From: a virus
Virus record (IMG/VR): IMGVR_UViG_3300033182_000157
Span: 1 to 64,000 of that record
Length of the DNA: 64,000 bases
Strand: one strand, 5' to 3'
The position numbers and the translations under genes were made by a program. Shown piece after piece: positions 8,515 to 15,857 of this stretch (position 1 is the stretch's first letter; the number at the start of each line of letters is the position of its first letter). The notes beneath the pieces are model-generated. The model did not search any database, had not been told where the DNA came from, and saw only the letters and a program-made list of their open reading frames with translations.

Positions 8515-9345
8515 GTGTCAGACAGTATTCTTAATAAGCATAGAAGACAGCCAAAGATCTATGTGGATGTTCCATCAGAGTTTCGCTACTGCGACGAAAA
8601 AGCATATTCCGGCACGTCAAAAGAAGTTCCAGTCTACAGTATGACTGGCGCTAACGAAATAATGATGAAAAATCCAGAAGCGTTACTTAACGGAGAAGCA
8701 GTAAAAAATTTAATACAATCTTGTATTCCAAGCATTAACAATACAGGTTTGCTATCATCAATTGACGTTGAGTTTTTATTAATGGCTATTCGTATCGCAA
8801 CATACGGAGAAACTTATAAAAAATCATCTACTTGTCCACATTGTGAAGAAGTAAACACTTATGATATTAATCTTAGCTCTTATATAGATAGTTACGCAAC
8901 TAAAGAATGGGTAGATAATGTTACGGTAGACGACTTAACTTTTTATATTCGTCCACACAATTATGACAAATTTACACAACTTCAAAAATTAATTTTTCAA
9001 GCACAACGTACTATTGCTCAGTTAGCAACTATTGAAAATATAAGTGAAGATGAAAGACTTAAACTTGAGTCAGACGTTGTTAATACATTAGAAGATATTA
9101 ACAAACAAAATATTATCGAACAAGTTTATATGATTAAAACTCCAGAAGGCGAAGAAACTAACGCTGAGATTGCTAGGAACTTTGTACTCGAAGAAGACAG
9201 AAAATATTTTCAAGCACTTAAAGAACTAACAGTAAAAAATACTAAAGTATGGGACGTTCCGGATCTTGAGTTAACCTGCGGAAGTTGCGGTAAAGAATAT
9301 ACTTCAATCTTTGCTATGGATGATTCAAATTTTTTCGCCGAATAA
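8515..9345 (+). CDS. gp26: Baseplate hub subunit, gp26-like
   Basis: The chosen start is the GTG at 8515, preceded by AAAGGAG with six bases between. The in-frame ATG at 8482 has no ribosome site. The product is 276 residues. It carries two CxxC pairs, CPHC near residue 106 and CGSC near 257, which probably bind one zinc ion. Between them is a helical region with many acidic residues. T4-like baseplate proteins of the gp26 type have this layout, and T4 gp26 itself is 208 residues. It is followed after eight bases by a small helical gene, as gp26 is followed by gp51 in T4. The tail role is well supported; the exact equivalence to gp26 is probable. Confidence 0.82.
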   Translation: MSDSILNKHRRQPKIYVDVPSEFRYCDEKAYSGTSKEVPVYSMTGANEIMMKNPEALLNGEAVKNLIQSCIPSINNTGLLSSIDVEFLLMAIRIATYGETYKKSSTCPHCEEVNTYDINLSSYIDSYATKEWVDNVTVDDLTFYIRPHNYDKFTQLQKLIFQAQRTIAQLATIENISEDERLKLESDVVNTLEDINKQNIIEQVYMIKTPEGEETNAEIARNFVLEEDRKYFQALKELTVKNTKVWDVPDLELTCGSCGKEYTSIFAMDDSNFFAE

Positions 9346-9353
9346 TCGTAACA

Positions 9354-9569
9354 ATGTCGGAGTCTGACTTACAAAAGTTACTCGACGAATACGAAGCAAG
9401 TCAAAAACAATTAAAAGATGATCTTTATAGGATACTTTGGTATATGCGTGGCGGTATTTCTTATGAAGAAATAATGTACGAGATTGATGTTGGCGATAGA
9501 GAAATCTTTAATAAAATTATCAAGTCTAATTGGGAACAAACAAATAAGAGCGGATTGCCTTTAATTTAA
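9354..9569 (+). CDS. Small baseplate/tail assembly chaperone candidate (gp51-like)
   Basis: A 71-residue helical protein with YRILWYMRGGISYEEIMYEI at residues 25-44, then GDREIFNKIIKSNWEQTNKSG. The pattern W-MRGG-(I/V)-S-E is seen in small proteins encoded beside hub or tape-measure genes of large myoviruses, some of them annotated as gp51 or as tail assembly chaperones. It lies eight bases after the gp26-like gene, so the two form an operon. The last four bases overlap the convergent gene at 9566. The chaperone role is inferred from size and neighbourhood. Confidence 0.7.
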   Translation: MSESDLQKLLDEYEASQKQLKDDLYRILWYMRGGISYEEIMYEIDVGDREIFNKIIKSNWEQTNKSGLPLI

Positions 9570-10825
9570 TTAAAGTTAAGATCATCTATACTATAAGTAT
9601 CTTTAGTTGTAGATTTTGAAGTTTCTGATTGCTCAAGTTCCTGTGCTTTTGCTTTAAGTTCTTCTTCACTTGCTTCTACAGGCTCTTGCTCAACTTCGCG
9701 GTTTATAACATTGTTAGTATATTTTTGAAATTGAGTACTTGACGTATATCCTTCTGTTAAGATAGATACATCATTTGTAATTATTGATCCAAAGATATCA
9801 ACAATACCTCTTGTAAAACCTAATAAGTATTTTTTGCCCCATTCACTACTAAGCAAAATCCACAGTCCTACTTCAGATATTACAGTTATTCCTACTGCTA
9901 CAGCAATACCAGCAGGACCTCCTAAAGCCAATGGTCCTCTAATCAATGTTAATAATGATCGTAGTATAGCTCTTAACGCTGCTCCTGCAGCAACTGCTCC
10001 TACCCACCAGGCAGCAATATCTCTAACCAATGACGGCCATTGTTGTCTTGTGTAGCGAATAACTGCTTGAGTAATATCTTCATCATCATCAATTGCTTGG
10101 TCAATAGTCTGTTGTAACCCATCATAATAGTTTTCAAAAGCAACAACTATAGCAGTAAAAATTCCAAGACCTCTAATAGTTCTCATCATTTTACCGTTTT
10201 GTAAAAAACGAACAAGTTTTCTATAATACTTTCTTTGCGCTGCTTTGTATGTTTTTGTATATTTGGCACGAACACTATTTGTATGCTTTTGAGCAACTTT
10301 TTTAAGATTGTCTACACTTTCGTCCGTTAAATCACCTTTAAATAATTTTGATTTACTTACACCTATTTTTTCTGCTTCAGCGTTGCTGCGTACTAATGCT
10401 CCTTCACGACTTTTCTTATTATAGTCTAACCCAGTAACTGGCTTATCAAAATCAATTCTTCCGCCTTGCTGTCCTGATTTAGCAAATTCTGCTGCAGCTT
10501 TTTTTGTTGTAAAGAATTTTACATCATCTGGGTCGTTAGTTAAATTAAGTTTAACCATATAAACTTTTTGTTTAAAAGGTTTTTTAGTTTCTCTATCTAT
10601 AAATTCAAAGGTGCCCGCAGATTCTACCTTTGGGTAGTGCCTTACATTTTTATTATATGCCATACCGTCTACAATATGAGCATCAACGGCATTTATTGAA
10701 CTATCTCCATTCTTCAACTTTTGTAAACGAGAACTATGCCATCCAGGAATAAAGCCACCTACTTGTACCTGTTCGATACCTGCTTCAGTTAAAGGGGTTT
10801 GAGAAATGATTTCATGTACTTGCAT
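9566..10825 (-). CDS. Late-expressed protein with hydrophobic segments, function unknown
   Basis: I do not recognise a family. The 419-residue chain begins MQVHEIISQTPLTEAG, a start style common among accessory virion proteins of marine T4-like phages. Residues 35-210 are basic and hydrophilic. Hydrophobic segments lie at about 217-232, 268-296 and 298-326, and the tail (375-419) is acidic and probably disordered. The gene stands alone on this strand between the gp51-like gene, with which it converges, and the non-coding block at 10826-11411. The late-type element AATAAATAC lies 35 bases upstream, so it is probably made late. Plausible roles are an internal protein ejected into the host envelope or a membrane-acting protein; neither is shown. 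Confidence 0.82.
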   Translation of the reverse strand: MQVHEIISQTPLTEAGIEQVQVGGFIPGWHSSRLQKLKNGDSSINAVDAHIVDGMAYNKNVRHYPKVESAGTFEFIDRETKKPFKQKVYMVKLNLTNDPDDVKFFTTKKAAAEFAKSGQQGGRIDFDKPVTGLDYNKKSREGALVRSNAEAEKIGVSKSKLFKGDLTDESVDNLKKVAQKHTNSVRAKYTKTYKAAQRKYYRKLVRFLQNGKMMRTIRGLGIFTAIVVAFENYYDGLQQTIDQAIDDDEDITQAVIRYTRQQWPSLVRDIAAWWVGAVAAGAALRAILRSLLTLIRGPLALGGPAGIAVAVGITVISEVGLWILLSSEWGKKYLLGFTRGIVDIFGSIITNDVSILTEGYTSSTQFQKYTNNVINREVEQEPVEASEEELKAKAQELEQSETSKSTTKDTYSIDDLNFN

Positions 10826-10859
10826 TTAAAATATCCAGAATGATTCTTTGCTGTATTAT

Positions 10860-10868
10860 GTATTTATT
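10860..10868 (-). promoter_or_regulatory. Late-type promoter element AATAAATAC
   Basis: Read on the minus strand, AATAAATAC lies 35 bases before the ATG of the 419-residue hydrophobic protein, inside a longer AATAAATAAATAC run. It is identical to the elements at 21577, 38619, 47277 and 58270 and resembles the T4 late consensus TATAAATA recognised by gp55. Confidence 0.6.
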
Positions 10869-10874
10869 TATTAA

Positions 10875-10893
10875 TGTTTCGTTCCACGAAACA
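10875..10893. repeat. 8-bp perfect inverted repeat
   Basis: TGTTTCGT-TCC-ACGAAACA forms a hairpin with a three-base loop. It lies just upstream of the minus-strand late promoter element. Neither strand has a T-run directly after it, so it is not a convincing terminator. It could be a protein-binding site or an RNA hairpin. Confidence 0.5.
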
Positions 10894-10957
10894 AGTTTTC
10901 GCTAACGCTCAAACTAAACACTTCGTTTTTGTATGATAGAAATAAATTATATAAAGA

Positions 10958-10985
10958 AGAAAAAACGCATTACAAAGTAATGCGT
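10958..10985 (-). terminator. Intrinsic terminator of the gp55-gp47-gp46-endonuclease strand
   Basis: On the minus strand a 9-bp perfect stem, ACGCATTAC / GTAATGCGT with loop TTT, is followed at once by a run of six T. It faces transcription coming from the recombination and gp55 genes. It lies about 430 bases beyond the stop of the last of them, the GIY-YIG gene. Those 430 bases would therefore be carried as a long 3' untranslated region or released as a separate RNA. On the plus strand there is no T-run. Confidence 0.8.
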
Positions 10986-11411
10986 CTTAAGTTTCATGTA
11001 GATTGTTTCAGTCAGACGGAACCTGTTACGGTTCCATCTAATCTCAAAGTTTGCGCTTCATGTGAGTTCGCCACCAGCCGAGACTTGGAAGTAGGTGTTT
11101 TCTGCTACACAATGGGCTCTGACCTTTCCCAACCTACGTCGACATCTAATGCGCAGATATTTGCGCATTATCCTATATTTTTATAGTTAATGTGCTAATA
11201 TTTGCGCATTATACCTCCCGCTTCGTTCCTAGTGCTAAGGAGTTTTTATGTGTAATGTGCAGTTTTTCGACAGCCAACAATCTATCTATATCAACCAGTA
11301 GCCCAATTTGTTTGATGGCTTCCACACTCTGGTGTGTCGATCAATATGTTACGTGTGCTCCGGTCAAGGATGCTTTTTCCACAGCGGTATTTTCAAACTG
11401 GCCCGCTAACC
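10986..11411 (-). other. GC-richer block without a credible gene, possible structured RNA or foreign relic
   Basis: This stretch has no gene I can support on either strand. Hand counts give 48% G+C for 11041-11160 and 43% for 11281-11400, well above the AT-rich genes around it. Folding elements are dense. Read on the minus strand they include GGAACC/GGTTCC around GTAACA (near 11016-11033) and an outer GTAGGT/ACCTAC pair enclosing two short hairpins (TGGG/CCCA and GTGT/ACAC) at 11090-11137, a possible three-way junction. Two tandem palindromes lie at 11147-11211. The terminator at 10958-10985 follows directly. Open frames are short: on the minus strand one runs from 11439 to 11209 but is broken by a TGA at 11341 and has no start. 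It could be a non-coding RNA, or a remnant of inserted DNA next to the endonuclease gene. Confidence 0.5.
11147..11211. repeat. Two tandem near-identical palindromes
   Basis: Plus strand: TAATGCGCA-GATATT-TGCGCATTA at 11147-11170, then TAATGTGC-TAATATTT-GCGCATTA at 11188-11211. The two copies share the right arm ATATTTGCGCATTAT exactly and are separated by an AT-rich linker. The second copy has one mismatch in its stem. The layout of inverted arms around a 6-8 base AT-rich centre recalls binding sites of dimeric regulators or of tyrosine recombinases, but no recombinase gene is in the window. Confidence 0.6.
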
Positions 11412-11861
11412 TTATGTGTTGGATTGTTTTGCCTGTATGCTATGTTCTAGCAATGCCTTCTTCAATTTGTCGCTACCGCCAACTCTTACGTTAATAATAC
11501 CGTTATAATAATCATCTGTTTCTAATACACGGCGGTCAAATTGTTCTCTTGCCTCTATATAGGACATCTCTGCCCTGCTTTTACATAGGAATAGTATTTC
11601 TCTTGTGAAGTTTTCTGGGCCTAGTGCTTTGACATCTGCGTTAAGTCGATCTGATGAACCCCAATAGTCCTTCCAATCGCTTTCTTTATAGCCTCTACGT
11701 TTATTCTTTTTGCCTTTGAGAGGTGGCTTTGTAGTTTTAAACTTTGCTAGTTTCTTGCCTATATATTTTTGCCCAGTGGTAAGATTGGTGATAAGGTAAA
11801 CAAAGCCTTCATACTCGTCTGGTATTGTGTCAACTGCTTTCCCTTCATAAGTCCACTGCAT
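11412..11861 (-). CDS. GIY-YIG endonuclease, free-standing Seg-like
   Basis: The catalytic module is plain: GFVYLI at residues 19-24 and YIGKK at 33-37 are the GIY and YIG halves. They are followed by a basic patch (KGKKNKRRGYKES), WKDYWGSS near 63-70, and YIEAREQF at 101-108, which contains the expected catalytic glutamate region. At 149 residues it is a nuclease domain with little room for a long DNA-binding tail. Such genes are common in T4-like phages, where Seg proteins behave as free-standing homing endonucleases; a repair or host-DNA role is also possible. It is the last gene of the minus-strand group and adjoins the unusual block at 10986-11411. Confidence 0.88.
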   Translation of the reverse strand: MQWTYEGKAVDTIPDEYEGFVYLITNLTTGQKYIGKKLAKFKTTKPPLKGKKNKRRGYKESDWKDYWGSSDRLNADVKALGPENFTREILFLCKSRAEMSYIEAREQFDRRVLETDDYYNGIINVRVGGSDKLKKALLEHSIQAKQSNT

Positions 11862-11893
11862 GAACTTACTTACCTGTGCCTAAAGTGTTTTGC

Positions 11894-12094
11894 CTATTTT
11901 CTGGTTTTACGTGTTGTTGTATGCTTTATGTGTATTTCATCCATACGCTCTTTAGCAAGGGTGCGAATTTCTCGCAACCATTTTCTTGCTTCTCGATGTG
12001 TGCGTACAGAGTTTCTATCTTCAAACTTTTCGTTTGCTTTGAAATACTCCATGTATGCCTTTGTTAACTGATCGTGAATGTCATCTTCTATCAT
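11894..12094 (-). CDS. Small conserved basic protein of unknown function
   Basis: A 66-residue helical, charged protein: YMEYFKANEKFEDRNSVRTH at residues 14-33, then EARKWLREIRTLAKERMDEI and a basic tail. It is of a type seen next to gp46/gp47 in marine T4-like phages, but no function is known to me. Its start overlaps the gp46 stop (position 12094 is shared), so it is translationally coupled to gp46. A DNA-binding or nuclease-accessory role would fit the neighbourhood but is not shown. Confidence 0.8.
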   Translation of the reverse strand: MIEDDIHDQLTKAYMEYFKANEKFEDRNSVRTHREARKWLREIRTLAKERMDEIHIKHTTTRKTRK

Positions 12095-13866
12095 TATTCT
12101 AATACTTCAACATCATTCTCATAACTTGTGAAGCCGTTTTCTTTTACAACTTTAAGAATGGTGTTGACTCTGCCTACTAATTCGTCTTTGTGTGATATTA
12201 GGAAAATGTTTTTATCACGTTCACGTGCGATCTTCTTCAATACACTTAAAGATCCTTCAACGCCTGCTGTGTCCATACCGCTATCGATTAACTCGTCAAT
12301 GAATAACAAGTTAATGTTTTGATATAAACTTTCCCAAACGTCGCGGAACGCAAAACTTAATCCTAGTATTAGCCTGTTACGCTCGCCTCTTGACAAGTTA
12401 TCAAAGTCTAAGTCTTGTCCTAGTTGTGTAATTTCTACATTCAAGTCATTTTGGAAAACAACTTGATGCGGTAAGCCTAATCTGTCAAGGTAATGTGTTA
12501 GCCTATTGTTTAAGTATGCTAGGTTTTGCTCAATAATCTTTTTGCGAATGAAACTATCCTTGTTTGTGAGCAGTTTTAATAAAAATTCTTGATGTTCTTT
12601 TAAATTTGTTAGTTCGTTTACAGGGTTCCAATTAATTTCTTGTAGTGCTTCTTTTTCTAAATCGTCAATTTGTGCCTGATACGGATCTTCTTCTGCCTCT
12701 TTACTTATCACAGCCTGCTTTAAGTTATCTACGTTGTTTCTATGATCGTATGCTTCTTTAGCAGTATCATAAAAAGTATTAGGAGGTGTTTCTAAGTCTC
12801 CAATAGTTTCTAAACCTTTTAATACTTCTGCTAGTTTACTGTTTACGTCTGTTTGATAAGCAATTGACTCTTCTAATTCTGTTGCCTTTGCTGCTAAAAT
12901 CTCTTCTTTTTTATCTGCGTGTAGTGCTTGTCCGCAAGTATAACACATAGCATCTTCAAGATCTAAGACATCTTTTTCAATCTTTTTAACACGCTTATCG
13001 GCTTGTAGTAGTGCTGAGTCTAGTGTGCTTTTTTCTTTATTAAGAGCCGTTTTTGCTGTGTTCATTTCAGTCCAACTTGCTAGTTTTTCGTGTGCTTCTA
13101 GTTCAACGTCAATGTCTAAATGTTCTAATTGATCCAAACCTTGCTGTAAACGTGCGACATCTTGTTGCTTTTTAGTATTCCACGCACTTTGCTTAGTACG
13201 TAAACTACGAATAGTTTCTTCAATGTGTGCGTTAGCACTTTGAACTGCTTCGATTTTAAGAGTTTCTTGCGTAATACTTTCTTTAGTATTACGAATTTCT
13301 TCTTTAAGTGCTTCTGCTTTTTCAGATAGGATAGTGATGCCGAGCAACTGCTCGATAATAGCACGTTGGTCGTTAGTTCGCATCGCAAGGAACGGCTCGG
13401 AATACGTATTAAGAGCAACAATATGTTTAAACATATCGTGCGACATACCTAGTAAGTCATTAATCGCTTCCTGAGTCTTACGTGAGTCGCCTTGTGATTC
13501 ATCCTCGGCATCTTGTTCTTGATTGTTAATATAGAACTTTAAGAAAGTAGGCGAGCGTCCTCTTTCAATTCTATATTCAATACCATCTTTTTCAAAATCT
13601 AAACTAACAACCATTCCTTTAGAATTAGTTTTGTTAATTAGATTATTTCTTTTAATATTTGTTAATGCTACACCGTATAACGCATACGACAACGCATTAA
13701 TAATTGTTGTTTTACCTGTACCATTACGTGAACCTGCGTCATCGCCGCCTTGGTCTAAGTTTTCTCCTAGCACCAATGTTAGTTTTTCTTTTGCGAAATC
13801 TACTGCTTGGGTTTGGTTACCCACGCTCATAAAATTCTTAACGGTTAAATCCTTTACTTTAATCAT
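12094..13866 (-). CDS. gp46: Recombination endonuclease subunit gp46 (Rad50/SbcC-like ATPase)
   Basis: ATPase partner of gp47. The complex processes DNA ends for phage recombination and host DNA breakdown. Motifs in order: an extended P-loop from residue 34 ending SRNGTGKTT at 54, with an insertion rich in Gly and Asp; a long coiled coil; the zinc-hook CYTCGQ near residue 306; a second coiled coil; the ABC signature LSRGERNRL near 488; and Walker B LLFIDELIDSGMD near 520. The length of 590 residues is close to T4 gp46 (560). It starts two bases after the gp47 stop, so the pair is one transcription unit. Confidence 0.96.
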   Translation of the reverse strand: MIKVKDLTVKNFMSVGNQTQAVDFAKEKLTLVLGENLDQGGDDAGSRNGTGKTTIINALSYALYGVALTNIKRNNLINKTNSKGMVVSLDFEKDGIEYRIERGRSPTFLKFYINNQEQDAEDESQGDSRKTQEAINDLLGMSHDMFKHIVALNTYSEPFLAMRTNDQRAIIEQLLGITILSEKAEALKEEIRNTKESITQETLKIEAVQSANAHIEETIRSLRTKQSAWNTKKQQDVARLQQGLDQLEHLDIDVELEAHEKLASWTEMNTAKTALNKEKSTLDSALLQADKRVKKIEKDVLDLEDAMCYTCGQALHADKKEEILAAKATELEESIAYQTDVNSKLAEVLKGLETIGDLETPPNTFYDTAKEAYDHRNNVDNLKQAVISKEAEEDPYQAQIDDLEKEALQEINWNPVNELTNLKEHQEFLLKLLTNKDSFIRKKIIEQNLAYLNNRLTHYLDRLGLPHQVVFQNDLNVEITQLGQDLDFDNLSRGERNRLILGLSFAFRDVWESLYQNINLLFIDELIDSGMDTAGVEGSLSVLKKIARERDKNIFLISHKDELVGRVNTILKVVKENGFTSYENDVEVLE

Positions 13867-13867
13867 A

Positions 13868-14878
13868 TTATAGCTCGTCGTAGATGTCTAGTAACATCTT
13901 CTTGTTAAAGTTGTCGCTTTCAATAGCAGATATTTCTTTAGATACAATTTCATCTACACTTTCAAATGTAGTAATATCTAAGTCTGTTGTAATTTCTTCA
14001 ATTTGTTTTTGTGGAATAAGTGTAATTTCTCTACAACCAAATTGACTAATATATGTTTCCTTAATAAATTGCGCTTCTTCGTAACTGATAGGAACGTCAA
14101 TAGTAACACGCAGATACATTTTAGGTTTAATAATATCGTTATCAGGATCTAGTAACTTACTAAGTGTAGTTGTACGATACTTAGGACAGTTCCACCAGTT
14201 GATGTACTCGGGCTCTTTGCCGTTTTCTTTGTCGAGTATCATCATCCCACGTTCATCATCCCACGCATCTGCGTAGTTGTGCGGAAAAGCATTACCAATG
14301 TAATGTATCTTACCTTGGACTTGACGTTTATGGAAGTGTCCACTAAACACATAGTCTTGATGTTTAAAATGATCAGGTTTTAGATCGCCGTGATCAGGCA
14401 TCTGTACCATTGCGTTCATATAGAAATGCGGAAGTTCAAAGTGACCAAACATATACTTAGATTTGATTTTACTAATTTTCTTCCATTCGTCACCTACTAG
14501 CCAAGGTACTAGTGCTACATCGTCTTGTTCGATAATTTCGTTTACAATAGTTACACCTGGAATGTGTTTACCAAACTCAGTAGAATACACATCACGTTTA
14601 TCTTTGTAATACAAATCGTGATTACCTGGAAAGTAAAAGAATTGATCAAATGCTTTACCTAGTTTTTCTAAACTACGTAAAGTTGCTTGCATTGTAGTTA
14701 CATTTAAACTGTTACGGTTATGATGCCAGTCACCGCAGAAGATTGCTGTTTCACAACCATTCTCTTTGGCTTGCTCAATAAACCAATCTACAAATTCTTC
14801 ACAATCTTCGTTATGTACTTTACTGTTGCCTTTTAGACCAAAGTGAATGTCTGTAAAGACCGCTGCTTTTTTAAACAA
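13868..14878 (-). CDS. gp47: Recombination endonuclease subunit gp47 (Mre11/SbcD-like)
   Basis: Metal-dependent nuclease subunit working with gp46. The metallophosphoesterase motifs are all present: D10-x-H12 in FTDIHFG, GDWHHNR at 49-55, GNHD at 85-88, a histidine in FGHFELPHF, and SGHFHKRQ. The length of 336 residues equals that usual for the family (T4 gp47 has 339). A sigma-70 type promoter (TTGACT, 17 bp, TATTAT) lies just upstream and GGAG precedes the ATG. This indicates expression by host polymerase before the late phase. Confidence 0.96.
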   Translation of the reverse strand: MFKKAAVFTDIHFGLKGNSKVHNEDCEEFVDWFIEQAKENGCETAIFCGDWHHNRNSLNVTTMQATLRSLEKLGKAFDQFFYFPGNHDLYYKDKRDVYSTEFGKHIPGVTIVNEIIEQDDVALVPWLVGDEWKKISKIKSKYMFGHFELPHFYMNAMVQMPDHGDLKPDHFKHQDYVFSGHFHKRQVQGKIHYIGNAFPHNYADAWDDERGMMILDKENGKEPEYINWWNCPKYRTTTLSKLLDPDNDIIKPKMYLRVTIDVPISYEEAQFIKETYISQFGCREITLIPQKQIEEITTDLDITTFESVDEIVSKEISAIESDNFNKKMLLDIYDEL

Positions 14879-14903
14879 AATGTATCTCCATTATTATACT
14901 AGT

Positions 14904-14932
14904 ATAATACACTAATTTTTATAGAAAGTCAA
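14904..14932 (-). promoter_or_regulatory. Sigma-70 promoter for gp47-gp46
   Basis: On the minus strand TTGACT (14927-14932) and TATTAT (14904-14909) are separated by exactly 17 bp. Five of six bases match consensus in each box. The -10 box is followed by ACTAGTATAATAATGGAG and the gp47 start, giving a leader of about 20 bases. The -35 box sits directly against the gp55 stop codon, so gp47 can be expressed apart from gp55. Confidence 0.8.
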
Positions 14933-15772
14933 TCAACTTTTAGACTTTTTGGTAGGATCAAGTCCTTCTCGACGCATTGCTGCTTCCCATTCTGCGTTTC
15001 CTGTTCTAGTAAATGAAGGATTCATATCATTCATTTCTAATATATCGTCACGAATGTTTTGATTGCGTTTCTCAATATTAATAACTCGCACAAATGAATT
15101 AGTAACAGCAGCCGTATAATAAGCAAATGGGTTGTTTGATTTGCTTTCGTCAAACTGTAAACCAATTTGAGCAAGTTGTAGTATTGCTTGCCCCTTCATT
15201 TCGTCATTATAGGTATAACCGCGAACGTTTCCTCTAGTAGCATAACGATCAACTAGTTTTAACCACATAAGAGCAAGTTTATTAGTTGCTGTACCTTTCT
15301 TTAAAACAAAGTGTCCATTCTCCATACCACCTTCCCAGTGGCTTTTACCTACACATATAAGTTCATCTTCGTCGTTAAACTTGTAATGTTGGAATGGAGG
15401 AAAGTTAAGTTTAACTTTGGTATCTGCTACAGTTTTAGGAGTTTTCTTTCTGCCTGGTTCATCCGGTATGTGATCAAACGTCATAACACGAAAAATTACA
15501 TCAGTTTTTTTAATTTTTTTGTAATCGTATTCGCATTCTGCTTGTTTTACACGTTCTCCTGCTAGTTTACGGCGCTCGTATTCTGCTGTACTAAAACGTT
15601 TTGCTCTTGCTCGCTTTGCTTCGGCAATAGTTCTAATGTTAATTTTTTCAATATTGTCTACGATAATATCGTATTGTGTATATTCAGGGTCTGTAAAACT
15701 AGAGTAACTTACTTTGCTTTTGTGTATTTCTGCTAGTAAGTCCTTATTGTTTAGGTAATTTTGTTTTCTCAT
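14933..15772 (-). CDS. gp55: Late-transcription sigma-like factor, gp55 family
   Basis: Directs host RNA polymerase to phage late promoters. The conserved core is at about residues 185-255: GYTYNDEMKGQAILQLAQIG, then FDESKSNNPFAYYTAAVTNSF and NIEKRNQNIRDDILE, the parts of gp55 related to sigma region 2. At 279 residues it is about 90 longer than T4 gp55 (185); the extra sequence is N-terminal, with a basic helix at 45-95. The gene has its own near-perfect host-type promoter and GGAGG before the ATG. Its presumed targets are the AATAAATAC elements in this window. Confidence 0.9.
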   Translation of the reverse strand: MRKQNYLNNKDLLAEIHKSKVSYSSFTDPEYTQYDIIVDNIEKINIRTIAEAKRARAKRFSTAEYERRKLAGERVKQAECEYDYKKIKKTDVIFRVMTFDHIPDEPGRKKTPKTVADTKVKLNFPPFQHYKFNDEDELICVGKSHWEGGMENGHFVLKKGTATNKLALMWLKLVDRYATRGNVRGYTYNDEMKGQAILQLAQIGLQFDESKSNNPFAYYTAAVTNSFVRVINIEKRNQNIRDDILEMNDMNPSFTRTGNAEWEAAMRREGLDPTKKSKS

Positions 15773-15799
15773 CTTCCCTCCAAATAAATTATATTATGC

Positions 15800-15828
15800 A
15801 TTATAATATACTCTGATAACTTTGTCAA
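15800..15828 (-). promoter_or_regulatory. Consensus sigma-70 promoter for gp55
   Basis: On the minus strand TTGACA (15823-15828), 17 bp, TATAAT (15800-15805) is a perfect match to both consensus boxes with ideal spacing. The start codon lies 27 bases beyond the -10 box, leaving a leader of about 20 bases that includes GGAGG. It lies in the divergent gap before the baseplate operon. Confidence 0.9.
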
Positions 15829-15838
15829 CTAAATAATA
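15829..15838 (+). promoter_or_regulatory. Possible late promoter element for the baseplate operon
   Basis: CTAAATAATA lies 20 bases before the ATG at 15858, next to the divergent gp55 promoter. It is a variant of the AATAAATAC element and resembles the CTAAATA-type late motif of marine T4-like phages. It is the only candidate for late transcription of the gp48-gp53-gp5 genes in this gap. Confidence 0.4.
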
Positions 15839-15857
15839 CTATAAAAGGAGCCATTGT

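Noticed and set aside
10929-11186. Open frame of 85 codons on the plus strand with several cysteines
   Set aside because: It begins with TTG, the first in-frame ATG (10980) has no ribosome site and lies inside the terminator hairpin, and the sequence resembles no family I know. An open frame of this length is expected by chance in a GC-richer stretch.
10986-11240. Possible signal recognition particle, 6S or RNase P RNA
   Set aside because: Short likenesses such as GGTCAG followed by AGCAG were seen, but the diagnostic loops and conserved cores of these RNAs are absent.
11209-11439. Minus-strand frame with protein-like appearance, interrupted once by TGA
   Set aside because: There is no start codon with a ribosome site, and a run of 43 open codons is not significant. 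It is kept only as a possible relic in the description of the block.
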